From Ignavibacteriota bacterium (GTDB taxonomy: Bacteria > Bacteroidota > Ignavibacteria > Tepidaquicellales > OLB5), in contig RPQH01000038.1 of assembly GCA_003820375.1 (NCBI GenBank), positions 1 through 39,110 on the forward strand: a stretch of DNA of 39,110 bases, read 5' to 3'. Positions 25,136-33,387 of this stretch are shown piece by piece. Position numbers and translations under genes: made by a program. Each line of letters begins with the position of its first letter. Positions within the stretch are counted from its first letter, which is position 1. The notes under the pieces are model-generated. The model did not search any database. It was given only the letters and a program-made list of their open reading frames with translations, and was not told the DNA's origin.

Positions 25136-26629
25136 ATGAAGAAACTTATAATAACTGTTCTTTTAATTTGTTTGTTTATGTTAGTTAATCACAGTTCTTA
25201 TGCAAACAATATATCTCTCTCCAATATCAGTCTTACAGGTCAAAATACTGCAGAGCACTATATCATGGTAAAATTTGATATAAGCTGGGAAAACTCATGG
25301 CGTACTTCTTCCGGACCGAATAACCGGGACGCTGCATGGGTCTTTGTAAAATACCGTACAACCGGGGGGCAATGGCATCATGCATGGCTGAATAATACCG
25401 GGAATATAAATCCTCCTGGCAGCACAATATCACCGGGATTGCTTGACCCTGACCTGCCGTTTAATGCAACTACAAATCCGGGTATGGGTGTATTTATTTA
25501 CCGCGACGCAGACGGCACAGGTACATTTTCCAAAACAGGAGTTCAGCTCCGGTGGAATTACGGGTCTAACAATTTAGATGACAATGCAACAATTGATATC
25601 CGGGTATTTGCCATTGAGCATGTACTTGTTCCCCAGGGAAGCTTTTCAGCAGGAAGCGGCGGAACAGAAAACAGTGCTTTTTATAAATACCCTTCCGTTA
25701 CTGAACCTTACCCGGTTACTAGTGAAAATGAAATTTCAGTTGGAACAACACCAAATAATTTGTATTACTCTTCTTCAACTTACGGCGGCGACCAACTGGG
25801 ACCTGTTCCAGCAGCTTTTCCCAAAGGATATAAAGCATTCTACTGTATGAAGTATGAAATAAGCCAGCAGGGATTTGTGGACTTCTTAAATTGTATTAAT
25901 GCAGTCCAGGCAACTAATCACTACTCTAATTTTGGTTCATCAAACAGATATGGTATCTCATTATCAATAGGAGTTTACAGCACAACTTTTCCTTATGTTG
26001 CATGCAGTTATTTGAATTGGGCGGATTTGACTGCATATTTTGACTGGTGCGGTTTACGACCGTTAACAGAATTGGAATTTGAAAAAGCTTGCAGAGGTAT
26101 TTTACCGCCTGTTCCTGATGAATATGCATGGGGTACAACGGAACTTGCTTACAATCCATATACAATAAATAATAATGGAGCAAACAACGAAAATATTTTA
26201 ACCAATTACAGCAGCACTGCCGGTAATGCCGCTTACAGCTGGACGACTCCGCTTAATGGTAGTATAAACGGGCCCATGCGGGTTGGTATTTTTGCAGGCA
26301 ACACCGGTAATACAAGCAGGGTAACAGCAGGGGCAACTTATTACGGTATAATGGAAATGAGCGGAAATTTACTTGAACATTTTGTAACCGTTGGAAATCC
26401 TGCAGGAAGATTATTTACCGGTATGCATGGCAACGGTGAGTTAAATACAAGCGGCAATGCAGATGTTGCAAACTGGCCGGGAATATCTTCTTTAGGAGCA
26501 GGTTTCAGGGGCGGATACTGGTTCTATCATGCATGGTACTTACGCGTTTCCGAACGCAGCGGTGCGGCGGGCACTGATGCTAACCGATATAACTCTGATG
26601 GCGGACGCGGCGGCAGAACTGCTCCATGA
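25136..26629 (+). CDS. Exported FGE-sulfatase (SUMF1-like) domain protein without sorting domain
   Basis: A 497-residue exported protein with a signal peptide (1-23, ending SSYA). Residues 25-160 form a beta-rich domain (NISLTGQNTAEHYIMVKFDI to IDIRVFAI) that I know only as a companion of such proteins. Residues from about 163 to the end are an FGE-sulfatase/SUMF1-like domain: VPQGSFSAG, FYCMKYEISQQGFVDFLN, FPYVACSYLNWADLTAYFDW, LRPLTELEFEKACRG, EYAWG, MEMSGNLLEHFV, GFRGGYW and YNSDGGRGGRTAP. The catalytic cysteine pair of true formylglycine-generating enzymes is not visible, so it is probably a binding protein of the C-type-lectin-like fold. It lacks the T9SS sorting domain present in most neighbours; the next gene, 78 bp on, is almost nothing but such a domain. 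Confidence 0.85.
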   Translation: MKKLIITVLLICLFMLVNHSSYANNISLSNISLTGQNTAEHYIMVKFDISWENSWRTSSGPNNRDAAWVFVKYRTTGGQWHHAWLNNTGNINPPGSTISPGLLDPDLPFNATTNPGMGVFIYRDADGTGTFSKTGVQLRWNYGSNNLDDNATIDIRVFAIEHVLVPQGSFSAGSGGTENSAFYKYPSVTEPYPVTSENEISVGTTPNNLYYSSSTYGGDQLGPVPAAFPKGYKAFYCMKYEISQQGFVDFLNCINAVQATNHYSNFGSSNRYGISLSIGVYSTTFPYVACSYLNWADLTAYFDWCGLRPLTELEFEKACRGILPPVPDEYAWGTTELAYNPYTINNNGANNENILTNYSSTAGNAAYSWTTPLNGSINGPMRVGIFAGNTGNTSRVTAGATYYGIMEMSGNLLEHFVTVGNPAGRLFTGMHGNGELNTSGNADVANWPGISSLGAGFRGGYWFYHAWYLRVSERSGAAGTDANRYNSDGGRGGRTAP

Positions 26630-26707
26630 AATAAAATTGATTGTGAAATTTGAATATAAAACATTTTATACAAATAAATTTGATAATAATTTTAATAAAT
26701 ATGTAAG

Positions 26708-27142
26708 ATGAAAAATTCAGTATTTTTTACCGTTGTTTTGCTTACAGCACAGTTTTTGCTGCAGGCACAATATACAGGCGGCAATGGAAGAGGTGATGCG
26801 TCAGTTGGTCTCACAAATGTTGCCCTGCCTGTTCAGGTACTTTCAATTAATGTACCAAATAAATACGAACTCAATCAAAACTATCCTAATCCTTTTAATC
26901 CGGTTACAAAGATAAAGTTCTCAATACCGGAATCCTCCATAAAGGAAGGTATGGGAGATAAAGTGAAGTTAGTTGTGTTTGATCTGCTTGGTAAAGAAGC
27001 TGCTACACTTGTGAATCAAAAACTTTCTCCCGGTACATACGAAGTAGATTGGAATGCTGAGAATTATCCAAGCGGCATATATTTCTACAAGCTTCAAACT
27101 AAAGAATATAATGTAACAAAAAAAATGGTACTGATAAAATAA
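26708..27142 (+). CDS. Minimal T9SS sorting-domain protein
   Basis: A 144-residue protein with its own signal peptide (1-20, ending LLQAQ), a linker of only ~30 residues (YTGGNGRGDASVGLTNVALP), and then a complete T9SS type A sorting domain ([19 protein letters not shown], then KLVVFDLLGKEAATLVNQK, ending KMVLIK). There is essentially no cargo domain. It follows the FGE-like gene, which has no sorting domain, at 78 bp on the same strand. It is not a frameshifted tail of that gene, because it has an independent start and signal peptide. It might be a short surface peptide or part of a two-protein complex in which it carries its neighbour; both are inference. Confidence 0.8.
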   Translation: MKNSVFFTVVLLTAQFLLQAQYTGGNGRGDASVGLTNVALPVQVLSINVPNKYELNQNYPNPFNPVTKIKFSIPESSIKEGMGDKVKLVVFDLLGKEAATLVNQKLSPGTYEVDWNAENYPSGIYFYKLQTKEYNVTKKMVLIK

Positions 27143-27191
27143 TAAACAAATAACCTGTTACTTGTAAACAGTAAATTTTAATATCACAAAC

Positions 27192-28451
27192 ATGAAGAAA
27201 TTAATAAAATTTCTCTCTCCATTAAACTTATTTCTTGCACTTGCAATATTAACAGGAACACTATACACACAGGATATTAATAACAGCAATAATGTAAAAA
27301 CTGATACATCCTGGAAGTACCTTGGTCGACCCCGCCCCGGATTAACACCCCTGAGGTTTCCGCCTGATTCCCTGCTTGCCACTAATAACTGGATGTGGCA
27401 TGGTACCCCGATTTTCGCACCGGATCTCAAAGAAATGTTCTGGTGCAGATATAACCACTCCACTGAACAGGGAGAACTTGTATTTATAAAGTACATAAAT
27501 GGAAACTGGACACCAATGCAGAATGCACCATTTGGAAATTTAAACTTCTTTGAAAACAATCCGCATTATTCCATTACCGGAGATACTTTATTTTTTGTTT
27601 CATGTGGACAAGGAAGATTTGTTTTCAGGGTTGTTCGGGCAGGTTCGGGTTGGACTGAACCAGAAGCTGTAATCATACCTATTCCTGCAGGTTACCGTTC
27701 GGGAATGGATTTTTCTTTTGCCAGAAACGGAAACATATATTTTGGTATGGTGGATACCAATCATCCTTTATTATCTGACCTTTACAGGTCGAATTATATT
27801 AATGGACAATTTCAAATTCCGGAAAATTTAGGTAACATTATTAATTCAGATTCAGGTGAAACAACTCCTTTCATAGATTCATATGAAAGATTTATAATAT
27901 TCGCTTCTAAAAGACCGGGCGGATACGGTCGGCATGATATATATATCAGCAAAAGAAATCCTGATGACACATGGAGCACTCCGGTTAATTTGGGTCCGGT
28001 TATCAACTCAAGTACTGAAGATGTATTTCCTTATATAACACCAGACAGCATGTATTTTTTCTATGAGACCGGCAAAAACCAGCCAATAGGATATAATCCT
28101 TTTTGGATTAGTGCTCAGTATGTATATAACTTAGTTGCAATAGGTGTAAATAAGCAGGTCAATGTTATACCGAAGGAATTTATATTGTACCAAAATTATC
28201 CCAATCCATTTAATCCAACAACAAAGATAAAATTTGATATTGCTTCAAACGTGAAAAGTGAAATGTCAAACGTGAAATTGATCATATATGATGTAATGGG
28301 AAGAGAAATAACAGTGCTTGTTAATCAGAAACATAATGCCGGAAGCTATGAGGTTGAATGGAATGCTTCGGGTTATCCCAGCGGAATTTATTTCTATACT
28401 TTAACAGCCGGTACATTTAAAGCAGCAAAAAGAATGATAATAATTAAATAA
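27192..28451 (+). CDS. T9SS-secreted PD40-type propeller protein
   Basis: A 419-residue exported protein. The signal peptide runs to about residue 27 (ending GTLYTQ). The body resembles the PD40-containing part of OmpA/TolB-like proteins from Bacteroidota: FAPDLKEMFWCRY, FFENNPHYSITGDTLFFVSC, SYERFIIFASKRPGGYG, HDIYISKRNPDDTWSTPVNLG and FPYITPDSMYFFY are typical blades, forming a six- or seven-bladed propeller. No OmpA peptidoglycan-binding domain follows; the C-terminus is a T9SS type A sorting domain ([16 protein letters not shown], ending RMIIIK). Its YEVEWNASGYPSGIYFYT block is nearly the same as in the neighbours, but the middle of the sorting domain is of the other DNA type. Start 49 bp after the previous stop suggests cotranscription. 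Confidence 0.87.
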   Translation: MKKLIKFLSPLNLFLALAILTGTLYTQDINNSNNVKTDTSWKYLGRPRPGLTPLRFPPDSLLATNNWMWHGTPIFAPDLKEMFWCRYNHSTEQGELVFIKYINGNWTPMQNAPFGNLNFFENNPHYSITGDTLFFVSCGQGRFVFRVVRAGSGWTEPEAVIIPIPAGYRSGMDFSFARNGNIYFGMVDTNHPLLSDLYRSNYINGQFQIPENLGNIINSDSGETTPFIDSYERFIIFASKRPGGYGRHDIYISKRNPDDTWSTPVNLGPVINSSTEDVFPYITPDSMYFFYETGKNQPIGYNPFWISAQYVYNLVAIGVNKQVNVIPKEFILYQNYPNPFNPTTKIKFDIASNVKSEMSNVKLIIYDVMGREITVLVNQKHNAGSYEVEWNASGYPSGIYFYTLTAGTFKAAKRMIIIK

Positions 28452-28529
28452 AACATTTTTACTTTTTATAAATTTATTTTGATCAAGTTTCCGTAAAAAA
28501 ATTCTTGAAAAATTATTAAAAAATATGTT

Positions 28530-29741
28530 ATGAATAATTTTAAACAAATATTGATAGTCTGTTCAATAATAATATTATCTTACCAGTCATTAAACGCTCA
28601 ATGGCAGTATTGCGGCAATTACTCAGGTTATGTATTACCATTTGTTATATCAGATTCCACTCTTTTTGCGGGTACTTACGGTGCTGGAGTTTACTACACT
28701 ACAAATGGTACAAACTGGAATTACTCTACTAATGGCATGACTAGCCTGAGAATAATTTCTTTAACGTGCTGCGGCAATAATATTTTTGCTGGCTCGGAAG
28801 CCGGCGGTGTGTATCGTTCTTTTGATAATGGAATCAACTGGACTACCGTTAATGACGGACTAACCAGCTATGAAATACATTCCATGTGTTCTAATGCAGG
28901 AATGGTTTACGCAGGTACAAATACCGGTGTTTTTGCAACAACTAACAACGGTAACAACTGGACAAAAATAAGTACTTCATCAGTAGGAAATATTATTTAT
29001 GCGGTAACTGCTTATAATAACAAAATAATTGCAACTTCTGTAAATGGAGTCTTTATTACCTCAAACGGAGGAGCAGAATGGAATAATATTACGAACGGTA
29101 TTGTAAGCTATATTTACAACCTGACTTATTTTAATAATACAGTATATGCAGGTTCTTCAGCACAAGGGGTTTACAAAACAATAAACGACGGCTTAAACTG
29201 GGTTCATTTGAATTCAGGATTACCGGGGGGCAAAGCGGTCAGAGCCATTTTCTGCGAATCCGAAAAAATATTTGCTGCACTATATAACAGCGGTGGTATT
29301 TACTATTTACCATCCGGAGGCAGTACATGGATTCCCGCAAACCAGGGATTAACCCAGCTTTCTTGTTATACAGTAACTTCTTTTAAGAATTATGTATATG
29401 CAGGAACAATGTCAGGAATTTTCAGACGACCAAAAACCGAATTTTCTTCTGTTACAAAGATTGACGAAATAATTCCAAATGACTTTTATTTACAGCAGAA
29501 CTACCCTAATCCCTTTAATCCAAAAACAATTATCAATTTTCAATTACCAATGAGCAATTACGTAAAGCTCATTATATATGATGTGACTGGAAGAGAAATA
29601 ACAACCCTCGTCAATGAACAATTAAACCCCGGCACATATGAAGCTGAATGGGATGCATCAAATTATTCAAGCGGTATTTATTTCTATAGATTGACATCAA
29701 ATAATTTTACTGAAACAAAAAAAATGATGCTGATAAAATAA
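28530..29741 (+). CDS. T9SS-secreted Asp-box/YCF48-like propeller protein
   Basis: A 403-residue exported protein with a signal peptide (1-23, ending SLNAQ). Six or seven Asp-box-like blades follow (TTNGTNWNYSTNGM, SFDNGINWTTVNDGL, TTNNGNNWTKIST, TSNGGAEWNNITNGI, TINDGLNWVHLNSGL) joined by strands of the type NIFAGSEAGGVYRS. This is the YCF48/BNR-like beta-propeller layout also seen in the proteins at 19330 and 36432. No sialidase active-site residues are apparent. The C-terminal ~80 residues are a T9SS type A sorting domain containing the shared 33-bp DNA block. Its closest match in the window is the 410-residue protein at 36432, suggesting duplication. It sits in the closely spaced gene run 23812-31972. 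Confidence 0.88.
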   Translation: MNNFKQILIVCSIIILSYQSLNAQWQYCGNYSGYVLPFVISDSTLFAGTYGAGVYYTTNGTNWNYSTNGMTSLRIISLTCCGNNIFAGSEAGGVYRSFDNGINWTTVNDGLTSYEIHSMCSNAGMVYAGTNTGVFATTNNGNNWTKISTSSVGNIIYAVTAYNNKIIATSVNGVFITSNGGAEWNNITNGIVSYIYNLTYFNNTVYAGSSAQGVYKTINDGLNWVHLNSGLPGGKAVRAIFCESEKIFAALYNSGGIYYLPSGGSTWIPANQGLTQLSCYTVTSFKNYVYAGTMSGIFRRPKTEFSSVTKIDEIIPNDFYLQQNYPNPFNPKTIINFQLPMSNYVKLIIYDVTGREITTLVNEQLNPGTYEAEWDASNYSSGIYFYRLTSNNFTETKKMMLIK

Positions 29742-29809
29742 ATTAAACATAAATTAACCTTATTTAAAAATATATTATAAATAAATCTAACATTAGAAGT
29801 CAGAGTATT

Positions 29810-30751
29810 ATGCCGTTAAATAAAATAATTGTTAATATCTGTGTTTTGCTGCTTCTTCCAGTACAATGTTTAAAATCAACAGATTCATTGAAACATCACG
29901 AACTGCCATTCCGGATGGTTTACAATAAAGTTTTGGTGCCTGTAACAATCGGAGACAGCCGTACTTTCGACCTGATTCTTGACAGTGGGTTCGGATTTAA
30001 CGGCATCATACTTTTCAAAGGTGATTTAGTTGATTCGGTTAATCTTACAAGACGGATAGAAGTTAATATTCCGGGAGCAGGTGACGGACCGCCATCGCGT
30101 GGTATTATGGCAGACTCAATGACATTTAATTCAGGGAACTGCGAGTTTAAAAACCAGCGGATTATTATTCTGCAAAATGATAAATTCGTCGGCAAATCAA
30201 GTGATGGAGTAATAGGATATTCATATTTCGGCAAATACAAAGTAGAAGTTGATTATGATAATAAAATAATTACTCTTCATGACTCTGATGATGTGATTGA
30301 TGAATACGGCTGGGAAACTATACCGCTAAGATTTGATGAAAATAATAAGCCGCACCTGGATTTATACATTTCAATTGAAAATGAATCTCCAATTTTACTT
30401 GATGTTTATATTGATTATGCGGCAAGCTTATCTGTTGAGCTTACCGTAAAAGATGGGATGAAATTCAAGCTTCCGGAAAAATATATAGGCGAATTTAAAG
30501 GATTTGGCTTAAGTGGTGACGTAATAGGTAAAACAGCACGTATAGGAATGTTTAAAATCGGTAAATATGAATTTAAAGATGCTACTGCCACATTCTTCGA
30601 AGGGAATTCACGTTCAAAAGATGCAAAAGCTGATGGAGTAATTTCCAATGATGCACTACGCAGGTTTAACCTGATTTTTGATTATAAAAATAAGAGATTG
30701 CTGATAAAGCCAAACAATTCATTTAATGAACCATTTGAAATGATATATTAA
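29810..30751 (+). CDS. Exported retropepsin-like aspartic protease homologue
   Basis: A 313-residue protein with an N-terminal signal peptide (hydrophobic core NICVLLLLPV, cleavage at about 20-25) and no T9SS sorting domain. The first lobe has the retropepsin pattern VTIGDSRTFDLILDSGFGFN with D58-S-G in place of the usual D-T/S-G, and later IGYSYFGKYKVEVDYDNKIITL, typical of bacterial retropepsin-like (Asp_protease_2) proteins. The second lobe repeats the layout (LLDVYIDYAASLSVEL ... GVISNDALRRFNLIFDYKNKRLLI), but its DYAAS lacks the catalytic glycine, so the second site is doubtful. It may act as a homodimer through lobe 1 or be partly inactive. Location is periplasmic or outer-membrane-associated. 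It lies between two sorting-domain genes (68 and 42 bp gaps). Confidence 0.8.
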   Translation: MPLNKIIVNICVLLLLPVQCLKSTDSLKHHELPFRMVYNKVLVPVTIGDSRTFDLILDSGFGFNGIILFKGDLVDSVNLTRRIEVNIPGAGDGPPSRGIMADSMTFNSGNCEFKNQRIIILQNDKFVGKSSDGVIGYSYFGKYKVEVDYDNKIITLHDSDDVIDEYGWETIPLRFDENNKPHLDLYISIENESPILLDVYIDYAASLSVELTVKDGMKFKLPEKYIGEFKGFGLSGDVIGKTARIGMFKIGKYEFKDATATFFEGNSRSKDAKADGVISNDALRRFNLIFDYKNKRLLIKPNNSFNEPFEMIY

Positions 30752-30793
30752 TATGAGCGAAATTTTGAATTACAATGCAGGACACATAAGCTT

Positions 30794-31972
30794 ATGCAAT
30801 TAAAATATTTATATAATATGAATAATCTTATTTTTCATCCAGCTTTTATTCCCGGGTTTATCGTAAAAATTATTCCTCTTATTTGTTTAACTTTAATTTT
30901 AAACAGTTCTGCGGCGCAAAACTTGCTCTCTTCACCTGAATGTGTGTCTTATGATAATGCCGGAAAAAGGTACCTGGTCTCATGTTATCAATCCGGTAAT
31001 ATTGTTCAGATAGATTCAAACGGAGTGCAGTCATATTTTCTGACAGGTTTCGGGAATGTATTAAGCAATGTAATACACGGTAATATATTTTATTTCTCAA
31101 CTATCACATCAATCAAAGGATATGATATATCTGTAACTCCTCCCCAGCAGGTTATGAACATCAATATTCCTTCATCTATTCAGCTTGATGGTATGGTAAC
31201 CGACACCTGCGGAAATTTATACGTTGCCGATTTTGATTATTCCGGACCGAATGATAAGATATTTAAAATAAATTTATCAGTTCAATCCTGGTCTTTATTT
31301 GTACCGCCCGGTCATGGGCTGGGCTCGCCGCAGGATATTGAATTTGATAAAGAGCATAACAGGCTGATTGTTGCTAACTGGTTCGGCAATTGTCCTATAC
31401 AAGCCGTAAACTTATCTGATTCTTCCGTTACAAACATTATTCAAAACTCAATCGGGAATTTTGATGGTACAGCACGGGACAGCTCTGGTAATTTTTACTT
31501 TACTTCATGGACTAATAATAAAATTTATAAATATGATAAAGATTTTGTGAATTCACCTGAAATAATTTCAGCAGGTTTAAACGGTCCTGCAAACATCAGT
31601 TATAATCCCACAGGTAATTTACTTATTGTTCCAAATTTCAATATCAACAGCTTAACATTTATACAGATAAATACAATCGGCATAAAAAAGATAGAGAATA
31701 TAGTTCCAAATGAATACAGGCTGTATCAAAATTATCCCAATCCATTCAACCCGAAGACAATTATCAATTTTCAATTACCAATGAGCAATGATGTAAAGCT
31801 TATTATATACGATGCACTTGGCAGAGAAGTTACAACCCTGGTAAATGAACCATTGAAACCCGGCACATATGAAGTTGAATGGAATGCATATGAATTTCCA
31901 AGCGGAGTTTATTTCTATAGATTGCAAACAGAAAGTTTTACTGATACTAAAAGAATGGTACTTATAAAATAA
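30794..31972 (+). CDS. T9SS-secreted NHL/SMP-30-like propeller protein
   Basis: A 392-residue exported protein. The hydrophobic core IIPLICLTLILNSS precedes a cleavage site near SSAAQ (about 40). The N-terminus is longer than usual, and ATG at 30818 (Met9) is an alternative start. The body resembles SMP-30/NHL-type six-bladed propellers: CVSYDNAGKRYLVSCYQSGNI, LDGMVTDTCGNLYVADFD, SPQDIEFDKEHNRLIVANW, ARDSSGNFYFTSW and GPANISYNPTGNLLIVPNF. Lactonase metal ligands cannot be assigned with confidence. A T9SS type A sorting domain with the shared 33-bp DNA block ends the protein (RMVLIK). It closes the closely spaced run; a hairpin lies between it and the convergent lipoprotein gene. Confidence 0.85.
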   Translation: MQLKYLYNMNNLIFHPAFIPGFIVKIIPLICLTLILNSSAAQNLLSSPECVSYDNAGKRYLVSCYQSGNIVQIDSNGVQSYFLTGFGNVLSNVIHGNIFYFSTITSIKGYDISVTPPQQVMNINIPSSIQLDGMVTDTCGNLYVADFDYSGPNDKIFKINLSVQSWSLFVPPGHGLGSPQDIEFDKEHNRLIVANWFGNCPIQAVNLSDSSVTNIIQNSIGNFDGTARDSSGNFYFTSWTNNKIYKYDKDFVNSPEIISAGLNGPANISYNPTGNLLIVPNFNINSLTFIQINTIGIKKIENIVPNEYRLYQNYPNPFNPKTIINFQLPMSNDVKLIIYDALGREVTTLVNEPLKPGTYEVEWNAYEFPSGVYFYRLQTESFTDTKRMVLIK

Positions 31973-32058
31973 ACCTTTTTGATAAGTTAAGATAAAAGTA
32001 AATAAAAAAACGATCAGAACATTTCACTGCTGACAAGTTTTACATTCAGATAATGGCA

Positions 32059-32086
32059 GCTTCCGAAGCTTTCAAGCTTCGGAAGC
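32059..32086. terminator. Hairpin between convergent genes
   Basis: GCTTCCGAAGCTT (32059-32071), two bases, then AAGCTTCGGAAGC (32074-32086) form a perfect 13-bp inverted repeat between the convergent genes ending at 31972 (plus) and 32096 (minus). There is no clear T-tract on either side, so a bidirectional terminator is likely from position but not certain. Confidence 0.6.
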
Positions 32087-32095
32087 CGATATAAA

Positions 32096-33172
32096 CTAAT
32101 TTATCTTCAGACAGAAACCGCAGGAATTAGAGCCCTGGTTTCCAATATTGGATCTTGCAAAATGAAGCAAACATTCACCGGATAACATTATAACATAACA
32201 GTTAAAATCCCATTCTCCGGGCTTTATATCCCTTACAACAAAGCAGTTATTTATACCCGGATGCCTTGTAACATTGCCGCTTGATATACCTTGTGAAATT
32301 AAAGGCGGATTGTTGTAGCTGAAATAATATGGTAATTGGGCTGCAGTTGAAGGCATAGTATAAAATCCAACACCAACATTCCCATCATTTGTATAATCAA
32401 AACCCCTGTATGTTCCGGCTACCTGCGAAATATCTACCGGAACGGACGGGTATTTTATTCCAACTGTAACACAGTGATTAACTTCGTCGCCGATAATCAT
32501 ATACTTGCCGGGATAAACGACTCCCTCAATATTAACTCCGCCTGAATTAAATATTACAATACTGGAATCGGAAGAAGAAACAGCCCAGGTTCCGCTGCCG
32601 CCTCCCTGGAAATAATTAAAGTTAGAGATTGTACTTATATCATATGGAGCTAAACCCCATGTAAATGTCCCATCCGATTTTATACTGTAACCGCCGAATG
32701 CATCAATTGTATCCTGTGCATAATTAATGAAAATATAATCACCGGTTAATGTTAGAGTGTTTAGATTTTTTTCGGATGTTATGCCAAACCCTATCTTGGA
32801 TTCAGGTCTGCAGAATTGTATGGAAGAAATGAATGCACTGTCAGGTTGTTCGATAATATAATTTCCATCACTTGTTTTGTATACACCTGCCAGGTTTGGG
32901 TTGGTTTCTAAAGTCATTGTACCGTTACCGTTCATATTCAGGCTTTGGTTAATCCACTCATAAGTTAATGCTGTTATATTATCTTTATTTGATGCAGATT
33001 TGACAGTAAGCTTAACAATGTCGCCATAATTATTCGATAAAGTATAACTATTATTATTGCTGCTGCCGGGGGTTTGCGGATTAGTGGTAGTATCAGTACC
33101 GCAGCTATTAAAATATACTGTGCATGATAAATACAGCACAAGCAGAAAAATTACAGTAAATAATTTTTTCAT
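32096..33172 (-). CDS. Hypothetical lipoprotein
   Basis: A 358-residue protein with a lipoprotein-type signal. The likely lipidated cysteine is C24 in YFNSCGTD, followed by a Thr/Asn/Pro/Ser-rich linker; C17 is an alternative. The mature part is rich in beta strands and short turns, without a domain I recognise. Blocks such as TLTGDYIFINYAQDTIDAFGG, GTFTWGLAPYD and GTYRGFDYTNDGNVGVGFY suggest a repeated beta-sandwich or lipocalin-like layout. It should be anchored in the outer membrane. It is the only minus-strand gene inside the exported-protein array and has its own consensus promoter, so it is independently expressed. No sorting domain is present. Confidence 0.78.
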   Translation of the reverse strand: MKKLFTVIFLLVLYLSCTVYFNSCGTDTTTNPQTPGSSNNNSYTLSNNYGDIVKLTVKSASNKDNITALTYEWINQSLNMNGNGTMTLETNPNLAGVYKTSDGNYIIEQPDSAFISSIQFCRPESKIGFGITSEKNLNTLTLTGDYIFINYAQDTIDAFGGYSIKSDGTFTWGLAPYDISTISNFNYFQGGGSGTWAVSSSDSSIVIFNSGGVNIEGVVYPGKYMIIGDEVNHCVTVGIKYPSVPVDISQVAGTYRGFDYTNDGNVGVGFYTMPSTAAQLPYYFSYNNPPLISQGISSGNVTRHPGINNCFVVRDIKPGEWDFNCYVIMLSGECLLHFARSNIGNQGSNSCGFCLKIN

Positions 33173-33218
33173 ATTTGTACAGTTTTGGTTATTAAAATCC
33201 GGAATATAATAGTATATA

Positions 33219-33249
33219 CAAAAATACTATATTGGTTTTTAATTTCAAA
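33219..33249 (-). promoter_or_regulatory. Consensus Bacteroidota promoter of the lipoprotein gene
   Basis: On the minus strand TTTG (33246-33249), exactly 19 bp, then TATTTTTG (33219-33226), a full match to the -33/-7 consensus TTTG-N19-TAnnTTTG used by the Bacteroidota primary sigma factor. The start of transcription would be about 40 bp before the ATG at 33172. This is the best promoter in the window and supports the taxonomic placement. Confidence 0.75.
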
Positions 33250-33340
33250 CTCATAATAAACATTAGCTTAAAAAAACAGTTAATATTCAGAAAAATTACC
33301 AAGAAGTTATTTGGCTGTAAAAACAATAATTAAATCATGC

Positions 33341-33348
33341 TATATTTG
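33341..33348 (+). promoter_or_regulatory. -7 box upstream of the STAND NTPase gene
   Basis: TATATTTG, 39 bp before the ATG at 33388, fits TAnnTTTG. No TTTG lies at the usual 19-bp spacing; a TTGG at 33311 is too far. The gene therefore probably has a weak or activator-dependent promoter of its own, separate from the divergent lipoprotein promoter. Confidence 0.45.
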
Positions 33349-33387
33349 TGACAATTAATAATGCAAAGATGAATTTTAAAAGAATAT

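Noticed and set aside
25136..26629. Active formylglycine-generating enzyme
   Set aside because: The domain is FGE-like, but the catalytic cysteine pair is not visible and no sulfatase gene is nearby.
26529..27142. The sorting-domain ORF as a frameshifted tail of the FGE-like gene
   Set aside because: The second ORF has its own ATG and a complete signal peptide, and the FGE domain ends in its usual GGRTAP-type terminus.
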